From contig CAZVTU010000007.1 of NCBI GenBank assembly GCA_964630295.1, forward strand, positions 1 through 15,806: DNA of 15,806 nucleotides. Reading direction: 5' to 3'. A program made the position numbers and the translations under genes. The notes below the pieces were generated by a model. It made no database searches and had not been told where the DNA came from. It saw nothing but the letters and a program-made list of their open reading frames with translations. Below, piece after piece: positions 7,409 through 13,571 of this stretch (its first letter is position 1; each line of letters starts with the position of its first letter). The stretch is from CAZVTU01 sp964630295 (lineage in GTDB: Bacteria; Patescibacteriota; Minisyncoccia; Minisyncoccales; RBG-13-42-11).

Positions 7409-9040
7409 ATGGAGGAACTTTTATTAAATAAATCAGGAAAAAAAATAATTCTCCTGGGAAACGAAGCTATTTGTCGAGGCGGCCTGGAAGCAGGCCTGCA
7501 ATTTGTTTCTACTTACCCTGGTACTCCTGCTTCAGAAATTGGTAATACCTTTTTTAAAATCGCCCCCAAAACCGGTATTTACTTTGAATTTTCCACTAAT
7601 GAAAAAGTGGCTTTGGAGGCAGGGATTGGAGCTTCTTTTTCTGGTTTAAAAACTTTAATAGCAATGAAGAGTTTTGGTTTAAATGTTGCTCAGGATTCTT
7701 TACTTCCTTTTCTTTATACTGGTACAAAAGGACCTACTGTAATTGTGGTTGCTGATGATCCTTCTTGTCATAGTTCTGCTCAATCTGAAGAAAATACGAG
7801 AGCTATTTCTTATTTAGCCCACATTCCAACTTTAGAACCATCAGATCCTCAAGAATGTAAAGATTTTACAAAATTAGCTTTTCAAATTTCAGAAAGATTT
7901 AGAATTCCCGTGATAATTAGAATAACTACCCGAGTTGCTCATCAAAGAGGTGTTGTTCGAGTTTTGAATTTAAAATTTAGAAAATTGAAGAGAGGAAAAT
8001 TTGTTAAAGATGTAAAGAGATTTGTAACCCTACCTCCAAGAGTTCTGGAGATGAAAAAAGAACTTTTAGAGAAAGAAAGGAAGGTTCGAGAATTTTCTGA
8101 AAAATCCTCAATTAACAGAGAACTGTTCTCTGTAAAATCCCCAATAGGTGTTATTACTTCAGGGATTTCTTATTTATATGTAATGGAAGCTTTAAAAGAA
8201 CTCAATTTAAAATTACCAGTTTTAAAGCTGGGGTTTTTTTATCCTTTACCAGAAAAGAAAATTAAAAACTTCATTAAAAAATTAAGAAAAGTGTTAATCG
8301 TTGAAGAATTAGAACCTTATTTAGAAAAAGAAATTGAAAGGTTAGCTAAACAATCGAATTGTAAATTAGAAGTCATAGGAAAAAAATTAATTCCCGAAGT
8401 TGGCGAGCTAAAACCCGAGCTAGCTCTTTCAGCTATCGCTAAATTCGCGAATAAAAAATACCAAATACCAAATACCAAATACGAAATACGAGCATCCAAA
8501 CGCTTTCCTCAACTCTGCCCCGGTTGTCCTTATTGGTTAGTTTTTGGAGCCATTAAAAAAGCGGTAGATCCCCAAAAAGTGATTTTTGGAGGTGATATTG
8601 GTTGTTATATGTTAGCTGGTTTACCACCTCATTTTTTGCAAGATTATTTATCTTGTATGGGTTCTTCAATAGGAATTGCTCACGGAATAAAAAAAGCAAC
8701 TGGTCAAAAATTAATTACTTTTATTGGTGATAGCACCTTCTTTCATGCCGGTATTCCTGCTTTAATTAATACGGTCTTTAATAAATCTAATCCTTTAATT
8801 ATTGTGATGGATAATATGACTACTGCTATGACTGGACATCAACCTCATCCCGGGGCTCCTGCTACTCCCGATGGAATTAAAATAGAAAATATTGTTAAGG
8901 GCTGCGGAGTGAAAAACTGGAAGGTTATTGATCCTGCTAATCAAAAAGAATTTGTGGCGACAGTAAAAGAATTTTTAACAAAACCTGAGGTTTCAGTAAT
9001 TATTGCCAGACATCCTTGTATATTCGTTACTAAAAAATAA
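7409..9040 (+). CDS. iorA: Indolepyruvate:ferredoxin oxidoreductase alpha subunit, no C-terminal ferredoxin domain
   Basis: Large subunit of an IOR-type 2-oxoacid:ferredoxin oxidoreductase, which oxidatively decarboxylates aryl-pyruvates to acyl-CoA with thiamine diphosphate and passes electrons to ferredoxin. The N-terminal pyrimidine-binding domain has LLGNEAICRGGLEAG and YPGTPASEIG. A middle domain follows, and the C-terminal ThDP domain has G440-D-S-T-F-F-H-A-G, ending in D468-N469, then TTAMTGHQPHPG. Cysteines at 370, 373 (CPGC), 399 (DIGCY) and 537 (HPC) could bind the proximal 4Fe-4S cluster, by analogy with related OFOR beta chains. Most IorA proteins continue for 60-100 residues with a two-cluster ferredoxin domain; this one ends six residues after C537 at 543 residues. 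A heptamer array at 8458-8492 is inserted before CPGC. iorB starts one base after the stop. Substrate is inferred from family. Confidence 0.9.
   Translation: MEELLLNKSGKKIILLGNEAICRGGLEAGLQFVSTYPGTPASEIGNTFFKIAPKTGIYFEFSTNEKVALEAGIGASFSGLKTLIAMKSFGLNVAQDSLLPFLYTGTKGPTVIVVADDPSCHSSAQSEENTRAISYLAHIPTLEPSDPQECKDFTKLAFQISERFRIPVIIRITTRVAHQRGVVRVLNLKFRKLKRGKFVKDVKRFVTLPPRVLEMKKELLEKERKVREFSEKSSINRELFSVKSPIGVITSGISYLYVMEALKELNLKLPVLKLGFFYPLPEKKIKNFIKKLRKVLIVEELEPYLEKEIERLAKQSNCKLEVIGKKLIPEVGELKPELALSAIAKFANKKYQIPNTKYEIRASKRFPQLCPGCPYWLVFGAIKKAVDPQKVIFGGDIGCYMLAGLPPHFLQDYLSCMGSSIGIAHGIKKATGQKLITFIGDSTFFHAGIPALINTVFNKSNPLIIVMDNMTTAMTGHQPHPGAPATPDGIKIENIVKGCGVKNWKVIDPANQKEFVATVKEFLTKPEVSVIIARHPCIFVTKK
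8458..8492 (+). repeat. ATACCAA heptamer tandem repeat in iorA
   Basis: Three exact ATACCAA units, then ATACGAA and ATACGAG, give five contiguous heptamers. They encode a KYQIPNTKYEIR-like stretch in the linker just before the CPGC cluster motif. The period matches that of the repeats in metG and leuS, but the unit sequence differs. Confidence 0.9.
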
Positions 9041-9041
9041 A

Positions 9042-9638
9042 ATGGCAAAAAAAATTGATCAATTTAATATAGTAATTGCTGGGATTGGGGGACAGGGTTT
9101 AATTACTTTGCTGCGAATTATTGGAGAAGCAGCTTTATTCGAGGGTCATGATGTTAAAACTTCTGAACTTCATGGTTTATCCCAAAGAGGTGGATCAGTT
9201 GAAGTTCATATTAGATTTGGCAAGAAAATTTACTCACCTATGATTTCTACTGGAAAAGCTGATTTAATTTTAGGATTAGAAATGCAAGAAGCAGTAAAAG
9301 CTGGATTTTACGGTAATCCCAAAACAAAATTCTTAATTAACCGCCAAATTATACCAATTCCTTTAGTAAAAAGTCTATCTGAAGAAAAAATTATTCAGAC
9401 CCTTAAAAAAATAAGTAAAAACATTAACTTAGTTCCGGCAGGGAAAATTTGTCAAGAAAAACTTGGAACTAATGTAGTAGCTGGTATTTATCTAATAAGT
9501 TTAGCTTCCTTCAAAAATTTAATTCCCATTAGACCCAATTCGATTTCTTACGCGATAAAAAAAATAATTCCAGAAAAATATCTGGAATTAAATCTTAAAA
9601 CTTTCAATCTTGCACGTAAAAGCGAAGTAAAGGGTTAG
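9042..9638 (+). CDS. iorB: Indolepyruvate:ferredoxin oxidoreductase beta subunit
   Basis: Small subunit partner of IorA, homologous to the gamma domain of pyruvate/ketoisovalerate oxidoreductases that closes over CoA. Characteristic motifs are IAGIGGQGLITL (near residues 11-22), TSELHGLSQRGGSVEVHIRFG and LILGLEMQEAV. The length of 198 residues is normal. The start is the ATG at 9042, one base after the iorA stop; an in-frame TTG at 9003 lies within iorA and would add residues the family lacks. No SD is present, so translation is probably coupled to iorA. The last codons overlap the murA stop on the other strand by four bases. The 3' part of the gene also contains an inverted repeat that reads as a terminator for murA. 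No separate ferredoxin or 4Fe-4S subunit gene is visible next to it. Confidence 0.92.
   Translation: MAKKIDQFNIVIAGIGGQGLITLLRIIGEAALFEGHDVKTSELHGLSQRGGSVEVHIRFGKKIYSPMISTGKADLILGLEMQEAVKAGFYGNPKTKFLINRQIIPIPLVKSLSEEKIIQTLKKISKNINLVPAGKICQEKLGTNVVAGIYLISLASFKNLIPIRPNSISYAIKKIIPEKYLELNLKTFNLARKSEVKG
9557..9589 (-). terminator. Intrinsic terminator for murA, inside iorB
   Basis: On the minus strand a perfect 9-bp inverted repeat (AATTCCAGA/TCTGGAATT, arms at 9581-9589 and 9566-9574, six-base loop) is followed after one A by eight T. It lies 46 bases past the murA stop, at the right orientation and distance, and is wholly within the iorB coding sequence. On the plus strand the hairpin has no T-run after it, so it should act only on murA transcripts. 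Confidence 0.8.
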
Positions 9639-10894
9639 ACTTTTTCGATTTGAGCTCCTAGCTTTCTTAATTTTTCATCAAATTTTTCGTAACCTCGTTC
9701 AATCTGGGAGATATTTTCAATTAAAGTTTGCCCTTTTGAAGCTAGGGCAGCCAGAATTAAAGCAGCGCCCGATCGAATATCTAAGGCGTTTATTTTATTC
9801 CCAATTAACTCTTTTCTACCAAAAATTAAAGCTCGATGGGGGTCGGTGATTTCAATATCCGCCCCCATTTTTCTTAATTCCTGAAGATATTGAAAACGGT
9901 TTTCATATAAAGGTTCGTGGATTAGACTTTTTCCTTCAGCCTGAGTAAGTAAAACCGATGTTTGGGGTTGGAGATCGGTAGGGAAACCAGGGTAGGGAAG
10001 AACTTGGATTTTTGTATTTTTAAAATTATTTGATGGTTTTACCAAAATTTTATTCTCTAAGGATTCAAAATTTACACCAATTTCCTTCATTTTTTCTAAA
10101 AACATCGTTAAATGGTTTGGATTTACATTTTCCAATTCTCCTTCTCCTTGAGTTAGAGCAAAAGCAATTAAAAAGGTACCAACTTCTAATAAATCTGGTG
10201 AAATTTTGAATTCTCCCCCAGTTAATTTTTCTTTTCCTTCAATCGTAATCGTGTGTGTTCCCAACCCTTCAATTTCGCTCCCCATTTTTCTTAAAAAATT
10301 TCCTAAATCTTGAACTTGGGGTTCAGCAGCTGCTAATTCGATAATTGTTTTCCCCTTAGTGAGAGAAGCTAACATCATTATTATTTCGGTAGCGGTCACC
10401 GAAAATTCTTTTAAAACAATTCTTTTTCCTTCTAAATCTTTGGGTATCTCAAAAAAATAAAAACCGCTTTCCTCTTTTACCTTCACTCCAAAATCTTTTA
10501 AAGCTTGAATATGAGTAGAAATTGGACGAAGGCCGATTCTATCTCCCCCCGGATGAGGCACCCTACATTGTTTAAATCTAGCCAAAAGAGGTCCGATTAG
10601 TAATACCGAAACTCTCATTTTTTCAAATAATCGATTAGGGATTTTTTGGAGATTTAAATCTACTGGAGTTATTCTTATTTTTTTTGAATTTAACCATTCA
10701 ATTTTAGCACCCATCGATTTTAAAATTTCAATTTGGTCTAAAACATCAGTTACTCGAGGGAGATTATCAATAATTGAGGGCTCTTTTGAAAGTAAAGCAG
10801 CCGCTAAACAAGCGCCGGCTGAATTCTTATAACCAGATATTTCTATCTTTCCAGAAAGAGGTAGACCACCTTTTATTAAAAATTTATCTTGCAT
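9635..10894 (-). CDS. murA: UDP-GlcNAc 1-carboxyvinyltransferase, Asp-for-Cys active site
   Basis: First committed step of peptidoglycan synthesis: transfers enolpyruvate from PEP to UDP-GlcNAc in the cytoplasm. The protein is a full-length EPT-family enzyme of 419 residues with K23-N24 (GYKNSA), R94, R123, the catalytic Asp D307 (YPGFPTDLQPQ) and the C-terminal IERGYEKFDEKLRKLGA. The loop residue equivalent to E. coli Cys115 is Asp118 (HPGGDRIGLRP; codon at 10541-10543). The same Cys-to-Asp change occurs in mycobacterial and chlamydial MurA and prevents covalent attack by fosfomycin, so insensitivity is predicted. The gene is alone on the minus strand, convergent with iorB and divergent from yvcK. 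Its ATG has no SD, and a plausible promoter would give a leader of only about seven bases. A terminator lies 46 bases past the stop. Confidence 0.96.
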   Translation of the reverse strand: MQDKFLIKGGLPLSGKIEISGYKNSAGACLAAALLSKEPSIIDNLPRVTDVLDQIEILKSMGAKIEWLNSKKIRITPVDLNLQKIPNRLFEKMRVSVLLIGPLLARFKQCRVPHPGGDRIGLRPISTHIQALKDFGVKVKEESGFYFFEIPKDLEGKRIVLKEFSVTATEIIMMLASLTKGKTIIELAAAEPQVQDLGNFLRKMGSEIEGLGTHTITIEGKEKLTGGEFKISPDLLEVGTFLIAFALTQGEGELENVNPNHLTMFLEKMKEIGVNFESLENKILVKPSNNFKNTKIQVLPYPGFPTDLQPQTSVLLTQAEGKSLIHEPLYENRFQYLQELRKMGADIEITDPHRALIFGRKELIGNKINALDIRSGAALILAALASKGQTLIENISQIERGYEKFDEKLRKLGAQIEKV

Positions 10895-10917
10895 AATTTA
10901 CTTTTTTACTCTACAAT
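10889..10917 (+). promoter_or_regulatory. Candidate yvcK promoter, overlaps murA promoter
   Basis: TTGCAT (10889-10894) and TACAAT (10912-10917) are separated by 17 bases. The -10 matches the sigma-70 consensus at 5 of 6 positions and the -35 at 3 of 6. Predicted start is near 10924, only about six bases before the yvcK ATG. The -35 overlaps the murA start codon. Confidence 0.5.
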
Positions 10918-10936
10918 AAAGAAAATTTTATGTCAA
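10908..10936 (-). promoter_or_regulatory. Candidate murA promoter, overlaps yvcK promoter
   Basis: On the minus strand TTGACA (complement of 10931-10936, perfect -35) is followed after 17 bases by TAGAGT (complement of 10908-10913, 4 of 6 for -10). Predicted start is near 10901, about seven bases before the murA ATG. The -35 lies over the first codons of yvcK, and the two -10 boxes share bases 10912-10913. Confidence 0.5.
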
Positions 10937-11907
10937 AGAAGTTAAAAAAGATTGTTTGTCTTGGAGGTGGTAATGCCATGCCAAAAGCGGTTTTGGAAGG
11001 ACTTAAAAAATATCCAATAAAGATTTCAGTAATTTGTGCTGTGTTAGATTCCGGCGGTTCAGCCGGCCGATTGAGAAAAGAGTTCAATATTATTTCCCCA
11101 GGAGATATTAGACGAGCGTTAATTGCTCTTTCTAATACTTCTCCAATAATTAAAGATCTTTTTAATTTTCGCTTTCAAATTGGAGATTTAAAAGGTCACA
11201 ATTTTGCCAATCTTTTTATTGCAGCCTTAGAGCTTACCACTAATAACTACGAAAAAACAATTAAAGAAATAAGTAAGCTTTTAAAGATAAAACACGAAGT
11301 TTTACCGGTTACTCTTAATAAAGCTAACCTTTATGCAATTTTAGAAAATGGAAAAGTAATTTCTGGTGAGACAAATATTGATGTTCCAAAACACAATGGA
11401 AAATTAAAAATCAAACGAGTTTTTCTGAGACCAAAAGCCAGAGCTTATCCAAAAGCAACCAAAGCGATTAAGGAGGCGGATTTAATCGTTATTGGCCCCG
11501 GAGATCTTTATTCTACTCTTTCTCAAATTTTATTAACTGAAGGTATTTCCCGAGCAATACAAAAAAGTAAAGCAAAAACAGTTTATATTTGTAATTTAAT
11601 GAATAAATACGGAGAGACAAATAATTTTTCGGTTTTCGATTTTATTAAAGAGATAGAAAAATTGTTAGGGAACAATCTTGACTTCGTAATTTATAATACA
11701 AAAAAGCCATCAAAAATTAGATTTAAAAGATATAAAAAAGAGCACCCAGAATTATTAGGATTAGTATCTTTTAATAAGAAAGTTAGATTAGATCAAGTTT
11801 TTCCAAAAACAAAGTTTATTGGAGGAGATTTCCTTACTTCTTCAGGTCCAATAATTCATGATTCAAAAAAAATAGCAAAAGTATTATTTAAATTATGCAA
11901 GCCATAA
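10930..11907 (+). CDS. yvcK: YvcK/CofD-family protein (gluconeogenesis factor type)
   Basis: Member of the YvcK branch of the CofD-like superfamily. Studied YvcK proteins bind UDP-sugars, notably UDP-GlcNAc, and are needed for normal cell shape and wall synthesis on gluconeogenic carbon sources; a catalytic activity is not established. Family motifs are visible: GGGNAMPKAVLEGLKKYP near the N-terminus, DSGGSAGRLRKEF with SPGDIRRALIAL, GDLKGHNFANLFIAAL, EVLPVT, VIGPGDLYSTL and YICNLMNKYGETNNF. At 325 residues it is typical of YvcK without extra domains. The first glycine loop reads GGGNAM where many members have GGGTG. The ATG has no SD and may sit about six bases from the transcript start. The 3' end overlaps the next gene by 13 bases. 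Neighbouring murA and a GlmU-like gene fit a role in UDP-GlcNAc use. Confidence 0.9.
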   Translation: MSKKLKKIVCLGGGNAMPKAVLEGLKKYPIKISVICAVLDSGGSAGRLRKEFNIISPGDIRRALIALSNTSPIIKDLFNFRFQIGDLKGHNFANLFIAALELTTNNYEKTIKEISKLLKIKHEVLPVTLNKANLYAILENGKVISGETNIDVPKHNGKLKIKRVFLRPKARAYPKATKAIKEADLIVIGPGDLYSTLSQILLTEGISRAIQKSKAKTVYICNLMNKYGETNNFSVFDFIKEIEKLLGNNLDFVIYNTKKPSKIRFKRYKKEHPELLGLVSFNKKVRLDQVFPKTKFIGGDFLTSSGPIIHDSKKIAKVLFKLCKP

Positions 11908-13157
11908 TTTTAGCAGCTGGTGAAAGCTCACGCTTTTGGCCTCTCAATAAACAGCATAAATCTCAAATAAGAATTTTAGGGAAACCCTTGATTTATTGGA
12001 CAATTAAAGGAATCTCGGAATCAGGAATCAAAGATATTGTGGTAGTTACTTCTCCAAAATATTCTCTAAAGAAAGAATTAGAAAAAGAGGAATTAGATAC
12101 CAAAATTAATATCAATTATATAATTCAGGAAAAACCCTTAGGTACAGGAAATGCTATTTTTCAGGCAAAGGATTTAATTAAAGAACCATTTTTTGTTTTC
12201 TGGCCTTATAAAGTTACGGCTAAAGAAATTATTAAGAAAATTTTAGATAAATATACCTCAGAGAAATCTCAGGCTATTTTAGCTGGAGTTAAAACAACCA
12301 CTCCTTGGGACTATGGAATTCTAAAATATGAGGAAGATAGAATTATTGAAATAATTGAGAATCCTCTACCCGGCAGAGAACCTTCTGATATAAAAGTTCT
12401 TGGTACGTATTTTTTACACCCGGATTTTTTTGATTATTATCAAAATATTAAAAAACATCATCAAGAGGATTTTATTGATGCCCTTAATCTCTACATTAAA
12501 AACAAAAAAGCTAGTTTTGTTCTTTTAGAAAAAGAACCTCCATCTCTAAAATACCCTTGGGAACTTTTAGGAATATTAAAAATAATGAGCAACTCAGGAG
12601 AATTTAAACATTTTATTTCTCCTAAGGCTAGGATTGGTAAAAATGTTGTAATAAATGGAAATATTTATATTGGTGAGAATGTAACTATTGGGGAGAACAC
12701 AGTTATTTATGGTCCCTGTTTTATTGGTAAAAATTCTAAAATTGGAGCTAATAACGTTTTTCGGGGTCCGGTAAATTTAGAGAACGACGTTGTAACTGGT
12801 GCCTTTACTGAAATTAAAAATTGCCTAATTCAAGAAGAAACACATTTTCATTCTGGTTATTTTGGCGATTCAATAATTGGGAAACGTTGTCGATTTGGAG
12901 CAGGATTTGTTACAGCTAATCGAAGAATTGATCGAGCTAACATTAAATCGAAAGTCAAAGAGAAAAAAATTGATACTGGTTTAACTTATTTTGGAACAGT
13001 TGTCGGCGATGGTAGTCGGTTTGGGATCCAGTCGGGAACAATGCCCGGTATTTTCGTTGGTTCAGAATGCTTAATCGGTCCTGGAACTTTAGTTTTTGAA
13101 AACATTAAAGATAATACCAATCTTTTTACTAAATTTAAATTTGAAAGAAAAAAGTAA
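11895..13157 (+). CDS. GlmU-like sugar nucleotidyltransferase with left-handed beta-helix acyltransferase domain
   Basis: Two-domain protein resembling GlmU and archaeal UDP-GlcNAc pyrophosphorylase/amino-sugar acetyltransferases. The N-terminal Rossmann-like NTP-transferase domain (1-230) has LAAGESSRFWPL and EKPLGTGNAIFQA. From about 236 hexapeptide repeats form a left-handed beta helix (IGKNVVINGNIYIGENVTIG). They include HSGYFGDSIIG with H319 aligned to the GlmU acetyltransferase His, and later a GIQSGTMPGIFVG turn. The strand that normally ends in Gly-Asp, whose Asp binds Mg2+, reads FFVFWPYKV, with Tyr105 at the Asp position. The second metal-ligand region reads YPWELL with Glu223. The acyltransferase half therefore looks intact, while nucleotidyltransfer is uncertain. 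It overlaps yvcK by 13 bases and no SD is seen. The product could act on GlcN-1-P/UDP-GlcNAc or another amino sugar. Confidence 0.82.
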   Translation: MQAIILAAGESSRFWPLNKQHKSQIRILGKPLIYWTIKGISESGIKDIVVVTSPKYSLKKELEKEELDTKININYIIQEKPLGTGNAIFQAKDLIKEPFFVFWPYKVTAKEIIKKILDKYTSEKSQAILAGVKTTTPWDYGILKYEEDRIIEIIENPLPGREPSDIKVLGTYFLHPDFFDYYQNIKKHHQEDFIDALNLYIKNKKASFVLLEKEPPSLKYPWELLGILKIMSNSGEFKHFISPKARIGKNVVINGNIYIGENVTIGENTVIYGPCFIGKNSKIGANNVFRGPVNLENDVVTGAFTEIKNCLIQEETHFHSGYFGDSIIGKRCRFGAGFVTANRRIDRANIKSKVKEKKIDTGLTYFGTVVGDGSRFGIQSGTMPGIFVGSECLIGPGTLVFENIKDNTNLFTKFKFERKK

Positions 13158-13192
13158 GTTTTCCTTCTGTGAATAACTGGACTTCTAACGGG

Positions 13193-13219
13193 TTGACAGG
13201 ACTCCTTGGTTTTTATAAT
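13193..13219 (+). promoter_or_regulatory. Consensus promoter before structured RNA
   Basis: TTGACA (13193-13198) and TATAAT (13214-13219) both match the sigma-70 consensus perfectly, with a 15-base spacer, shorter than the optimal 17. It is the best hexamer pair I noticed in the window. Predicted transcription start is near 13226, and no convincing protein gene starts downstream before the terminator at 13572-13612. Confidence 0.65.
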
Positions 13220-13235
13220 CTATCTTAATATTTGC

Positions 13236-13254
13236 AGTAGGGTAAGACCCTACT
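13236..13254 (+). other. Perfect 8-bp hairpin near the RNA 5' end
   Basis: AGTAGGGT (13236-13243), loop AAG, ACCCTACT (13247-13254). No T-run follows, so it is not a terminator; it could protect the 5' end of the predicted RNA or be a small inserted palindrome. Confidence 0.75.
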
Positions 13255-13261
13255 CCTTTGT

Positions 13262-13287
13262 AAGAAGTAAGCTACGGCTTGCTTCTT
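13262..13287 (+). other. 11-bp hairpin with UACG tetraloop
   Basis: AAGAAGTAAGC (13262-13272), loop TACG, GCTTGCTTCTT (13277-13287), with a single G-U pair. C(UACG)G is a UNCG-class loop, a very stable RNA tetraloop. No T-run follows. The same loop appears in the small palindrome inside metG at 1126-1137. Confidence 0.8.
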
Positions 13288-13296
13288 CCTCGATTT

Positions 13297-13374
13297 GGGG
13301 CACCCTGGCCCTTAAATATAAAAGAAACAACACCCACCGATGAGGGTCAGGGTAGCCCCATTCGGTAGTTTTTT
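13297..13374 (+). promoter_or_regulatory. Long GC-rich stem with competing terminator-like hairpin
   Basis: GGGGC (13297-13301) pairs with GCCCC (13355-13359), and CCCTGGCCCT (13303-13312) pairs with AGGGTCAGGG (13343-13352) with one G-U, leaving a 30-base loop. Alternatively ACCGATG (13336-13342) pairs with CATTCGGT (13359-13366, one bulge), two bases before a run of six T (13369-13374). The two folds compete, which resembles an attenuator, but no ligand-binding family is recognised. Confidence 0.45.
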
Positions 13375-13571
13375 AAAAAAGGAGGTGATGAAATTACTCC
13401 ATACCATTTAGAGTTATAAGAAAGGAGGGCGTGATGATTCACGGTCCACGCGATTTTATTTGACTAGTTGTCCTAAAGCGACAACTGAAGATAAGACGAG
13501 AAGAGAAGAAGCTTTTAAGCTCCTTGGAGTAATGTGGATTATCCTCCACGTTGGTGCATTTTGCACCCTTA

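Noticed and set aside
9003..9041. TTG start for iorB at 9003
   Set aside because: It lies inside iorA and adds 13 residues unlike the family; ATG 9042 directly precedes the conserved IVIAGIGGQG segment.
13168..13176. DnaA-box-like TGTGAATAA (TTATTCACA on the minus strand)
   Set aside because: A single match to TTATNCACA with no cluster, AT-rich unwinding element or dnaA/dnaN nearby; expected by chance in AT-rich DNA.
13388..13411. Seven-codon frame after AAGGAGG
   Set aside because: Only two bases separate the SD-like tract from the ATG, too close for normal initiation, and it ends at TAG after seven residues.
13434..13463. Nine-codon leader peptide (ATG to TGA) after AAAGGAGGG
   Set aside because: SD spacing is acceptable, but the frame is very short, lies within overlapping hairpins and is not followed by a regulated gene in the same transcript. 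Kept only as a possibility within the RNA finding.
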